From the NCBI RefSeq assembly GCF_016906535.1, contig NC_057371.1, positions 2,170,001 through 2,234,000 on the forward strand: a stretch of DNA of 64,000 bases, given 5' to 3'. Under the pieces are notes generated by a model, which saw only the letters and a program-made list of their open reading frames with translations, was not told where the DNA came from and made no database searches. How positions within the stretch are numbered: the first letter of the stretch is position 1; each line of letters starts with the position of its first letter. Of this stretch, positions 46,337 through 56,222 are shown in pieces. The stretch comes from Rhizoctonia solani (Eukaryota > Basidiomycota > Agaricomycetes > Cantharellales > Ceratobasidiaceae). The position numbers and the translations under genes are program-made.

Positions 46337-46897
46337 TGTTACAACCTCCTTGAATATACCATTAGATTCGCCTGATTTTTCTGATATTTTTACTATTTTT
46401 TACGAACTCTTTATCTGTTGTTTTTCGATCACGTGATCTCGGCGCTTATTATGCCGAGATGCCGCGCCGAGATGCCGTGCCAAGGGCGCTTAGGAGAAAT
46501 CCACGCTTCTACGCAGTCCGCAGCACGCTTCCTTTTTCCAATATGTACTTCTTTTCTTACGCGCACAGACCATGTAGATAGCGCACTTACGTCTATATAT
46601 ACAGCAGGGAAATCACTTGGAGACCCCAAGTCGATTTTACCTCGTCTCTTACTCACTAGGGAAGGTAGTCAGCCAGCTAAGTAGCCGGCCCTCAGTAGTA
46701 GCAGAAGCACTCACCCTTTGATTAACTCACCACACCTCCCAGGCCTCAGGCCCCTTCGTCAACAGTAGATAGTAGTAGAGCGCCTTAAGCGCTATTAGCA
46801 TAGCCTTTAGTAGTTAGATTACATAAGCCAGTGTAGTAGTACGGCCTCAAGCGCCCGCCCACTAGCGTGTACCCAACCTTACAGTTGGCGTACGACA
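46337..46897 (+). repeat. 5' LTR of element B
   Basis: 561 bp. TATATATA at 46594-46601; AAGTCGATTTTAC at 46628-46640, the presumed transcript 5' end; direct repeat GCCGAGATGCCG in U3. Confidence 0.93.
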
Positions 46898-46899
46898 TT

Positions 46900-46912
46900 G
46901 TAAAATCGACTT
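46900..46912 (+). promoter_or_regulatory. Self-priming primer binding site of element B
   Basis: GTAAAATCGACTT, 2 nt after the LTR end, is the exact 13-nt reverse complement of AAGTCGATTTTAC in the LTR, about 34 nt after the TATA box. This is the Tf1/sushi arrangement in which the RNA 5' end folds back as primer. Confidence 0.75.
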
Positions 46913-47416
46913 TCTGTAGGCTTGTTTGACAAGGAGAGGATCCCCTGTACTAGCACAAGGGAAATCACATGATCAGGGCCACCTTGCGGGGTAGAATAAT
47001 CAAAAACCCCCCACCCTCACGTAGTACCGAATTGCTATAAGGCAGAAGGACTCTAATCCCCCGCATACCACGTGTTTCGCCGGAACACAGTAGTTAGCGA
47101 CCTTAGTCAGCTGAAACACCCGCTTGTAGAAAACCCGCTCATATCACAATCGCCAGATCTGTTGATTTGTTGTAGGGACTATCCAACGCTAGGTGCTTGA
47201 CGCAAAGGTTTAGCGCCCACACACTACACAAAAACCGCCCATAAGTCCTGATATAGGCACCACTCCCCCCACGCTGTCTCCAATATTCCCTCCACACGCT
47301 CTGGCGCCCCACACCCTTACTCCCGTCCCTCCAGTCGCTCCTCTAGACGCTCCATTCCAACCCACTCCCTACCACCCTCTCGCAGCGCATCTCCCTCTTC
47401 GTGAGACTTGCCAAGG

Positions 47417-48604
47417 ATGGAACTGGAGCCGTCCCTTGCCGCTCTCCTCGAGGCTGTCACAGCCCTCACAGCCACAGTCGGGTCCTTGCAGGACCAAATC
47501 AAATCACAAGGCAAGCAAATCACACAGCTCACCGCCATATGCAAGGAGACCAACGACCTTGTTGGTGACAAGGACCAGGGCGGAGCCCAAACCAAGCCTG
47601 GCCCATCGACTGGGCCTGTCACCCCTCCTACCCACTCAGGAGGGGAAACCCACACTCCAGGCACGGTTAGGCCTGGGCTCAAAGCTCCTTTCCGCCCTTC
47701 AAAAGGAACAGGATTTGACTCCGAAGAGGAAGAAGAGCCAAGGAGACCCAAGAAAGAGCCTCAGGGAACGCCTAGGCGATCCCTCAGTTCCCTCACTCCC
47801 TTCGACGCAGGGTCCAGCGTAAAAAGGCCCAAGATGGACCTTCCCGACCCCTATAAAGGAGACACCAGGGGACGCAAGGCCACACAATGGCTGGACCGCA
47901 TGCTGCTCTGGGTAGCCCTTCACAGGGACCAATTCGACGAAGAGGAGCAAATGGTTGTGTGGATACTCTACCACATGACTGATAAGGCTGCCGACTGGGC
48001 TCTCCCTATCATAGGGACCATCATCAAGGGCAAGGGAAACCCCCCTACTACCATCCCGGCCTTAACGGCCAAATTCAAAGAGGCGTTTGACGACCCCAAC
48101 GCTAAACGGGCAGCCGCCAGGAAGATTGCCGCGCTCACTCAGACAACCACCACGTCTGAATACGTCACTGAGTTCCGCAATCTTATGGCGGAACTTGATT
48201 GGAACACTGAGGCGTACATTGCCCAGTTTGTTTGCGGTCTTCACTGGAAAGTAAAGGAACTCCTGTCCACCAAGGACAATATCCCCGACGACGACCTTGA
48301 GGCTATATTCGCTGCCTCTATCAAGATTGATAATATTCGTCGGGAGAATGAGGAGAACCGCCCGAAGAAGGCGCCCGCCAAGTCCCCGGTCACCGCGACC
48401 ACCTCCACCACCACAACAAGGGTCCGCCTATCTGAGGACCCCAACTATGTCACCCCGGAGGAAAGGGACTGTCGCCGCGCTTCAGGCCTGTGTGTCAAGT
48501 GTGGCCAAAAGGGGCACGGGATCAAACAATGCCCCAACGGATGGAAGGCCACGATCAAGGAAGTGGCCAAGATAGCCCAGGATTCTGAATCGGGAAAAGA
48601 TTGA
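47417..48604 (+). CDS. Gag of element B
   Basis: 395 residues from ATG 47417 to TGA 48602-48604. It has the same layout as the element A protein: coiled coil SLQDQIKSQGKQITQLTAIC, acidic/Pro-rich linker, capsid-like segment GRKATQWLDRMLLWVALHRD, and zinc knuckle CVKCGQKGHGIKQC. The frame is intact. The heptamer GGGAAAA at 48592-48598 lies one codon before the stop, suited to -1 frameshifting into pol. One Arg-to-Cys change (FVCGLHWKV, where A has FTRGLHWKV) is of CpG type. Confidence 0.9.
   Translation: MELEPSLAALLEAVTALTATVGSLQDQIKSQGKQITQLTAICKETNDLVGDKDQGGAQTKPGPSTGPVTPPTHSGGETHTPGTVRPGLKAPFRPSKGTGFDSEEEEEPRRPKKEPQGTPRRSLSSLTPFDAGSSVKRPKMDLPDPYKGDTRGRKATQWLDRMLLWVALHRDQFDEEEQMVVWILYHMTDKAADWALPIIGTIIKGKGNPPTTIPALTAKFKEAFDDPNAKRAAARKIAALTQTTTTSEYVTEFRNLMAELDWNTEAYIAQFVCGLHWKVKELLSTKDNIPDDDLEAIFAASIKIDNIRRENEENRPKKAPAKSPVTATTSTTTTRVRLSEDPNYVTPEERDCRRASGLCVKCGQKGHGIKQCPNGWKATIKEVAKIAQDSESGKD
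48592..48598 (+). promoter_or_regulatory. Putative -1 frameshift slippery heptamer, element B
   Basis: G GGA AAA in the gag frame, followed by one codon and the gag TGA. After a -1 slip the frame continues AGA TTG AAG into pol with no gap. The same heptamer stands at the same place in C and D. Confidence 0.65.
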
Positions 48605-51600
48605 AGTCGAGGACTGCTGCCAAGCCCCCGACTCAAAAAATGGACATTGTAGATAATTTTGTAGAGTTTGTTTCTGTTGGTCTCAACTCTAATAAAAAAC
48701 CGTTATTATTCATCAACCTACACGTCCAAAAATCCCAGGCAGAACCTATTAAAACCCTCATCGATTCCGGTGCCACCTCCAATTTTATATCTCCAGCTCT
48801 AGTAGAAAAACTCAAAATCCCAAAAACCCAACTTGAAAATCCATGAGTTGTGAGGATGCTAGATGGTACAATATCCCAGACTGGTCGCATATGGCACCAG
48901 GTTCAACTCGCGGTCTCGGCCAATGGCCATCCACATACCATTCCTTTCCTAGTCTGCCCCATTGGAAATACCCCGGCAATACTTGGCATGACATGGCTAA
49001 CTCAGGAATCGCCCCTTATAGACTGGTCCCTAGGCACTATTACATTCCCAGACCAAGTACAGATAGCGTCGGAGGAAGAAGCGGATCCCAACACCCTGGC
49101 AGACCTCCCAGAACAATACCACAAGTTTGCCAAGGTCTTCGGCGAGGAAGAATTCAAGGTCCTCCCTCCACATAGGGAGTATGACATTGCTATAGACCTC
49201 ATCCCAGACACCAAGCTAACCCCAGGCCCTATATACGGAATGACAGATGCAGAATCCAAGGCCTTGAAACAGCACATTGATGAAGAACTGGCCACAGGCA
49301 AAATTCGTCCCAGTACTTTGTCAGCAGGCGCCCCGGTAATGTTTGTCAAAAAGGCAGATGGATCCCTCAGACTGGTAGTCGACTATAGGAAACTAAATGA
49401 CGTCACCCACAAGAACGTTTACCCTCTACCCCGGCAAGATGATCTAATGGCGAAGCTCCGAAATGCTAAGCTTTTCACCAAATTGGATTTACGATGGGGT
49501 TACAATAACGTACGCATCAAGGAAGGTGACGAATGGAAGACGGCCTTCAGAACCAAATACGGCCTATTTGAGTATTTAGTAATGCCTTTTGGTCTCACCA
49601 ACGCTCCAGCCGCCTTTCAGCATTTTATGAACGACCTATTTAGGGATCTCATTGATGTAACCGTGGTCATCTACTTGGACAACATCCTGATCTTTTCCAA
49701 GAAACCAGAGGAACACCCTGACCATGTCCGGGAAGTATTGTCAAGACTCATGGAAAACCAGCTATTCTGTAAACTGTCCAAATGCTACTTTCACGTCACC
49801 ACAGTGGACTATTTGGGAATTGTCATCTCCCCCGCAGGATTCTCCATGGATCAAAAGAAGATCGAGGCCGTTACCTCCTGGCCTATGCCCAAAACAGTCA
49901 AGCAGGTCCAGGCTTTCCTAGGTTTCGTCAACTATCTTAGGCGCTTTATCCCCAACTTCAGCTTGGTTGCACGCCCTCTCCACAACCTCACCAAGAAGGA
50001 AACCCCTTGGTCATGGGGCACTTCTGAAGAAGCGGCGTTTCAGGAACTAAAAGCCTTGGTCACAAAATCCCCGGTCTTAATCCATTCCAATCCCGAGCTG
50101 CCCTACTACCTAGAAACCAACGCATCAGGAGTTGCCATGGGAGCTATTCTAAGTCAAAGGGGTACCGATAACCGATTACATCCCATCGCCTATATGTCCA
50201 AGTTGTTCTCAGGGGCAGAAGCAAACTACAATACCCACGACAAGGAGCTCCTGGCCATCATCAAGGCCCTGGAGGAATGGCGTATATTCTTAGAGGCTAC
50301 GGACAAACCGATCCAGGTATTCACAGATCACCGCAACCTTGAATACTGGATGCAGGCACGGACCTTCAATCGCAGACACGCGCGATGGCGTATCTTCCTG
50401 AGTGACTTCAATTTCGAAATCCACTATTGCCCAGGAAAGCAGTCGGGTAAACCAGATGCCTTATCTAGACGAGCGGATTACATTGATATGACCCCAGAAC
50501 CGGAAGTCATGTTACCAGCAGAGGTCTTTGCCAACACGTCAGAAGAAGAACTTGAAATAGTCACTGAAGTACGCGCCAAACTAAGGGAAGACCCCTCCCT
50601 TGAACCGATCATACAGTTCTTGACAGAAGATGCGGACAATGCACCTCCGTCTATTCGGAAAGCCTATCGAGACTATGACTGGGAGGAAGATCTATTGTGG
50701 TACCGCGGAAAAATGGTTGTCCCAGACTCGGAACCTCTCAAGGAACGGATATTGAAGGAATTCCATGACTCTCCGCTGGCAGGTCACCCAGGACAACAGA
50801 GGACGCTTGAGCTTATCAGCAGAACGTATTGGTGGCCTGGAATGAAATCCTCAGCCAAGGAATGGGTTGAATGTTGCCCAACTTGCCAAGCTAATCGCCG
50901 CGCGCACGCCCCGGTCATCTCCCTGAAGCCCCTGGAAGTTCCCCCATTTCCCTTTCATACAATATCCTACAACTTCATTACGGGGTTCCCCAAGTCCAAT
51001 GGTTACGATGCAATCCTAGTGGTAATTGACTCCTTCTCTAAGTTCGGCCACTTCATCCCAACCACAAAAAAGGTCACAGCCAAGGGACTAGCGGACTTGT
51101 TCATCACCCACGTTTGGAAATTACATGGACTACCGGTCAAAACAGTCTCAGACCGTGGAACAACGTTCACAGGGAAATTCCTAAGGGCACTGTACCAACG
51201 CCTTGGAATCAACCCGGCCTTTTCCTCAGCCTACCACCCGGAGTCGGACGGACAAACGGAAAGAGTGAACCAGTTCATTGAGTTCTATCTCAGATCCTAC
51301 GTTGCAGCAGACCATTCAGATTGGGCTATCTGGCTACCGTTAGCGGAATATGCGTACAACAACGCTAGACACTCGGCTACTGGGAAAACCCCCTTCGAAC
51401 TGGTCTATGGGCGAAATCCCGTCATGAATCCATCAAACGTCCAGGCAAACGTTCCAGAAGCAGACCTTGTGGCAGACACCCTAGCACGTGAATGGAAGGA
51501 AGCCGAAGCAGCTCTCAGAATGAGCAAGGAACGAATGACAAGGGACAAGGGAACAACTCCTGAATATTCAATCGGAGAAAAAGTCTGGTTAGATGGAAAA

Positions 51601-52014
51601 AACGTAGAATTGAGGACAAATTCCAACAAGCTGGACCCTAAGCGTTTAGGCCCCTTTGAGGTAGTGGAGAAAGTATCCAGCCACGCGTACCGCCTCAACC
51701 TACCGGAAACCCTCAAAATCCACGACGTATTCTACGTGGGATTATTATCCAAGGCATACATATCCCCAAGTCAACCATTTCCAGAAAGACCCCCTCCTGA
51801 AACAATAGAAGGGGAAGAGGAATATGAGGTGGAACAAATCATTGACTCCAAAAGACAACGAGGAAAATGGTTTTACCTAATCAAGTGGAAGGGGTATGGT
51901 CCGGAAGACAATTCCTGGGAACCGGAAGAACTCCTGGAACACAGCCAAGAGGAGATCCAACGATTCAACAAGTCACGTCTGAAAAAGGCTCGTGACTCCG
52001 CCAAGAGCCTTTAA
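48599..52014 (+). pseudogene. Pol of element B, one stop and three altered catalytic Asp positions
   Basis: Frame -1 to gag. Protease LIDSGATSNFISP is intact. TGA at 48844-48846 replaces the CGA Arg codon seen in A and C (NP-R-VVRMLDG). Downstream the frame is open for 1,054 codons: RT with YLDN for YLDD, RNase H with ETNASG for ETDASG, integrase with SYNFITGF for SYDFITGF (first catalytic Asp), then HPESDGQTERVNQ and an intact chromodomain (KGYGPEDNSWEPEELLEHSQ). All three Asp-to-Asn changes fit CpG to CpA. It ends at TAA 52014, just before the polypurine tract. Confidence 0.93.
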
Positions 52015-52025
52015 GGGGGGGGCAG

Positions 52026-52586
52026 TGTTACAACCTCCTTGAATATACCATTAGATTCGCCTGATTTTTCTGATATTTTTACTATTTTTTACGAACTCTT
52101 TATCTGTTGTTTTTCGATCACGTGATCTCGGCGCTTATTATGCCGAGATGCCGCGCCGAGATGCCGTGCCAAGGGCGCTTAGGAGAAATCCACGCTTCTA
52201 CGCAGTCCGCAGCACGCTTCCTTTTTCCAATATGTACTTCTTTTCTTACGCGCACAGACCATGTAGATAGCGCACTTACGTCTATATATACAGCAGGGAA
52301 ATCACTTGGAGACCCCAAGTCGATTTTACCTCGTCTCTTACTCACTAGGGAAGGTAGTCAGCCAGCTAAGTAGCCGGCCCTCAGTAGTAGCAGAAGCACT
52401 CACCCTTTGATTAACTCACCACACCTCCCAGGCCTCAGGCCCCTTCGTCGACAGTAGATAGTAGTAGAGCGCCTTAAGCGCTATTAGCATAGCCTTTAGT
52501 AGTTAGATTACATAAGCCAGTGTAGTAGTACGGCCTCAAGCGCCCGCCCACTAGCGTGTACCCAACCTTACAGTTGGCGTACGACA
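52026..52586 (+). repeat. 3' LTR of element B
   Basis: 561 bp, almost identical to the 5' copy, followed by the duplication TAGGT. Confidence 0.93.
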
Positions 52587-53005
52587 TAGGTTAAGTAATG
52601 GGTTTGGCTACTGATGACTAATGGGGGCCAGCTACTTAGCTGGCTGGATATCCTCCTCAATGAGTTTGAGACAAGGTAAAATTGACTTGGGGTCTCCAAG
52701 CAATTTTCCTGCTGTATATATAGATAATACTACTAACTACATGTGGTCTGTGTGTGTGTGAATAGAAGCCTACATGTGAAAAGAGAAGTGTGCTGCGGGC
52801 TGCGCAGAAGCGTGGATTTCTCCTAAGCGCCCTTGGCACGGCATCTCGGCGCGGCATCTCGGCATAATAAGCGCCGAGATCACGTGATTAAAAAACATAA
52901 GATATGAAGTCCGTAAAAAAAGGTGAAAATATTAGAAAAATCGTCCAATTCTGATGGTATAGTTAAGGAGGTTATAACAACGTCCTTATAGACGTCTAGG
53001 ACACT

Positions 53006-53017
53006 AGGTAATTGACC
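53006..53017 (+). promoter_or_regulatory. Self-priming primer binding site of element D
   Basis: AGGTAATTGACC, 2 nt after the LTR end at 53003, is the exact reverse complement of GGTCAATTACCT found about 35 nt after the TATA box in family-2 LTRs (45935-45946 in D1, 39956-39967 in D2, 55235-55246 in D3). Confidence 0.75.
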
Positions 53018-53484
53018 TTAAGTTGGTTGCAAACCGTGCCCACCAGCACCCACACACTTAGCTCAACAACAAGAAGGACTCCTGTACTAGCACAAGGGAA
53101 ATACCGGAGATTGGGATTGCCTTTTGCTGTCAATAATCAAACCAGCGTTGTCCCCTCCTAGTACCAAATTGCTATAAGGCAGAAAGTCCCTATTGCCCGC
53201 ATACCCCTGGTTGCCACACCCTTTACCAGCGGACCTAGACAGCCAATACACCTGCTTGCAGAGATTGGATTCTACATCACACCTGTCCATGGCTGTGATT
53301 AGTAACTCCTACTGTTCAATGCTAGGTTGTTTGATGCAAGGTCTTAGCAATCAAGTAATAAAGCACTCATAAGCCCTGATATAGGCACCTACCCTGTTAC
53401 ACCGCTGCCATTACCTCCTGCACCCCCCCTCAATCTTCCTCCCAAGCAACCACCCATGCTGGACGCTCATACCCCACACATTCA
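53018..53484 (+). other. Leader region of element D
   Basis: Non-coding leader between PBS and gag. It shares short blocks with the leaders of A and B (for example TACTAGCACAAGGGAAAT), showing that the two families are related. Confidence 0.6.
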
Positions 53485-54840
53485 ATGGCAACCCGCTCCA
53501 GGCCACCCTCTCAAGCCCGCTCCCCTGTTGATCAAAGACAGCTGGCACCCAACTTTCCGCCAGCCTCCCCTGAGCTTGGCAAAGTCAGCCTCAAACGGGT
53601 CATCCGCCTCCTATGGGGATTACAATCCCAAGTCAACCGCATTGAGCGGACCCTCTTGGAACAAAATGAAATTAATTGAGAGGTTTGCACCAACGTCAAA
53701 AACATATCCCAAGGGGTCAATGTTGTCAAGGATGGGCTTGCCCAACTCCAGCTCCCCTGGGGTCCTCACACCCCAGAAGATCAAAAACCCCCTGCGGTCA
53801 AGGAAACTCCCAGGGCCACGCCCAAAGCCATGCCTATTGGCAAGGCTCAACCTACCCTTGGGGCCCCAGCCCCCATCATTGCCACAGGGCCCCCAAGGTG
53901 CAAACCCCTCTCATTATTTAACCCCTATCCCTCCTCCTCTTTCCCTTTGGGACCGGCTCCAGCCGCCCTGGGACCTCCACCAGCGCCCCAAGTCACTTCG
54001 GCGCCACCTCCAGCCCCCTCCACTGTAAAGGTGGATCACCCAGACGCCTTCAAAGGCAAAATTGGCTTGGAGGCCAAGCAATGGCTAACACGCATGTTGG
54101 CCTGGGTTTGCCTAAATCAAAGGCAGTTCCCATTGGACATGGAGGTCCTAAGCTTCCTATTAATGAATATGACAGAAGCTGCCGGGGCCTGGGCCCATCC
54201 CTACCTGGACCAACTTGGGTCCCATTGCGCAATCATCCAGTCCGTGGATGATTTCAAAATCAAGTTCCTGGCCGCCTTTGGCAACCCAGACGCCACCAGA
54301 GCAGCAGAGCAGAAAATCACTTCCCTCACCCAGACTGGCACTTGTGCCAAATATATCACCAAGTTCCGCACGCTGCAAATGGAGCTTGATTGGAACAATG
54401 CCGCACTCTGCAGCCAATTCACGCAAGGACTTCACTGGGAGGTCCAAAAACAAATTGCCACAAGGGAGAGGCAACCCCAAACCCTGAGGGAGCTACAAGA
54501 CGCTGCCCTCATCATTGACAACGCCCTCCGCGAGGAGAGAGCCAGCCACCTGCAACAGGGTAATAAGCCTGGTAAACCCTCTTCCACCCCCAACCGGGGG
54601 GCAAGTTCCAGTCAACTGACCAACAAAACTGGTCCCCTCTCCTCCAATCCTAACTACGTCTTGGAGGAGGAACAAAACCACTGCCGCACGGAAGGTCTCT
54701 GTGTGAAATGCGGCAAACCCAGGCACAAGTTTGCCAAATGCCAGACCGGATGGAAGGCCACCCCCAAGGAGGATAAGGGGAAGGCCAAGGAAGCCGCCAA
54801 GATTGGCAAAGACTCTGAGTACCAATTGGGAAAAGAGTAA
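53485..54840 (+). pseudogene. Gag of element D, one in-frame TGA
   Basis: Frame from ATG 53485 (MATRSRPPSQARSP) to TAA 54838-54840, about 450 codons, broken by TGA at 53677-53679 (after NEIN; probably CGA originally). It contains a coiled coil (LLWGLQSQVNRIERTLLEQN), a long Pro/Ala-rich linker, a capsid-like region (GLEAKQWLTRMLAWVCLNQR; KYITKFRTLQMELDWNNAAL) and zinc knuckle CVKCGKPRHKFAKC. It is clearly diverged from family-1 gag but has the same plan. GGGAAAA is at 54828-54834, one codon before the stop. Confidence 0.85.
54828..54834 (+). promoter_or_regulatory. Putative -1 frameshift slippery heptamer, element D
   Basis: G GGA AAA at the same place as in B and C. The -1 frame is open from here, and stays open across the D3 insertion site into the protease when D3 is removed. 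Confidence 0.6.
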
Positions 54841-54911
54841 GGGTACCTGCTGCCACGTGCAAGGACCCCAAGGACTCTGGCTATAACAAAATATGTAACA
54901 TCACTAGTACC

Positions 54912-55495
54912 TGTTGTAGACACAGTCAATACCAGGGAATTTATTCCCATTTTCTCGGTTTTAAATGAAGGCAAACAGGGAACATTTTTGATCATGTGAC
55001 CTTGGCGCTTATACCATACGCTAAGCGCCAAGCCACGTCCCCATCCGCGCTTACCTCAGCACACGTAGCCACCTCCACCTGATGACATCACTATGACACG
55101 TCAGTGACACATATGCATGAGTAAGGCCAACTGCGGAGCAGGGTTCTTATTGGTTATGGTATTGGATATAATGTATTTGTAATTAGCACTTCTGAAGAAT
55201 ATATAAGGAGGCCAACCAACCATGGTAACACCCAGGTCAATTACCTCTTGTTGCATCTCTAACTTGTACAAGGCCTTAGGCCAGTAACTACTAAGCCACC
55301 ACCACCTGTACTTGTTGCCTTAAGCAACTTCCTTGTTGTAGATACATAGCTTGCCATTGCCATTAGGGCCTTGGTTGTTGTACTTGGATAGTTAGTTGTT
55401 GTAGGTAGCACCCTCACCGCCTTAAGCGGTTTTACTTAGATCCATACGGCCACAAGCGCCCGCTACCTGGACGGCCCTTAAGGACGTCTAGGACA
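54912..55495 (+). repeat. Solo family-2 LTR (D3) inside pol of element D
   Basis: 584 bp from TGTTGTAGACAC to GTCTAGGACA, with duplication GTACC on both sides (54907-54911 and 55496-55500). Same orientation as element D. Confidence 0.95.
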
Positions 55496-55649
55496 GTACC
55501 AATAGATTTTCACCTCTGTTCACTATTTCAATTAAGCCAGACAAATTGGAACCACTAGAAGTCCTGATAGACTCAGGCGCTACCTCATCCTTCCTACACC
55601 CACAAACTGCCAAGGCATTATGCCTACCACTTATAGATCTCCCACAACC

Positions 55650-56211
55650 TGTCGTACACCACTGTAATGTGGGTACACGCTAGTGGAGGCGGGCACTTGA
55701 GGCCGTACTACTACAAGCTTATGTAAACTAACTAACTAACTAAGGCTATCCTAATGCCGTTTAAGACGGTCTGCTACTTCTATACTACTGCGTGGGGGCC
55801 TTAGGCCTGGGAGGTGTGGTAGGTGTATATAAAGGGTAAGCGACTGATACTACTAGGGGCCGGCTACTTAGCTGGCTGGCTACCTTCTCTAATGAGTAAG
55901 AGACAAGGTAAAATTGACTTGGGGTGTCCAAGCAATTTTCCTGCTGTATATATAGACAATACTGCTAACTACATGTGGTCTGTGCGTGTGTGAATAGAAG
56001 CCTACATGTGAAAAGAGAAGTGTGCTGCGGACTGCGCAGAAGCGTGGATTTCTCCTAAGCGCCCTTGGCACGGCATCTCGGCGCGGCATCTCGGCATAAT
56101 AAGCGCCGAGATCACGTGATCGAAAAACAAAAGATAATGAGTCCATAAAAAATACTGGAAATATGAGAAAAATCGTGCAAGTTCAATGGTATAGGTTAGG
56201 GGATTGTAACA
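55650..56211 (-). repeat. 3' LTR of element C (left end)
   Basis: 562 bp, begins TGTCGTAC and ends TTGTAACA on the plus strand, bordered by CAACC at left and the C-rich complement of the polypurine tract at right. Confidence 0.93.
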
Positions 56212-56222
56212 TTGCCCCCCCC

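Larger units (their letters stand above)
46337..52586 (+). mobile_element. Element B: youngest Gypsy/chromovirus copy (family 1), coding-defective
   Basis: LTRs 46337-46897 and 52026-52586 (561 bp) with duplication TAGGT (46332-46336 and 52587-52591). Only one LTR difference was noticed (A at 46761, G at 52450). PBS at 46900-46912, gag, pol, polypurine tract, 3' LTR. Despite near-identical LTRs, pol has a TGA and three altered catalytic Asp positions. Confidence 0.95.
46164..52979 (-). repeat. Solo family-1 LTR (E), inverted, split by element B
   Basis: Pieces 46164-46336 and 52592-52979 sum to 561 bp, the exact family-1 LTR length. The ends are TGTCGTAC and TTATAACA, and the target duplication ACGTC flanks it (46159-46163 and 52980-52984), inside LTR D1. 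Confidence 0.93.
38756..53003 (+). repeat. 5' LTR of element D (D1), split into three pieces
   Basis: Pieces 38756-39050, 45908-46163 and 52985-53003, about 570 bp when joined, start TGTTGTAGACAC and end GTCTAGGACA like D2 and D3. Element A sits 2-3 nt after the LTR's TATA box, and solo LTR E sits 19-24 bp from its right end. The transcript-start/self-priming motif GGTCAATTACCT is at 45935-45946. Confidence 0.88.

Noticed and set aside
46418..46684. 88-codon frame repeated identically at 52107-52373, and similar short frames in other LTRs
   Set aside because: They lie in LTRs and are duplicated only because the LTRs are; no protein features.
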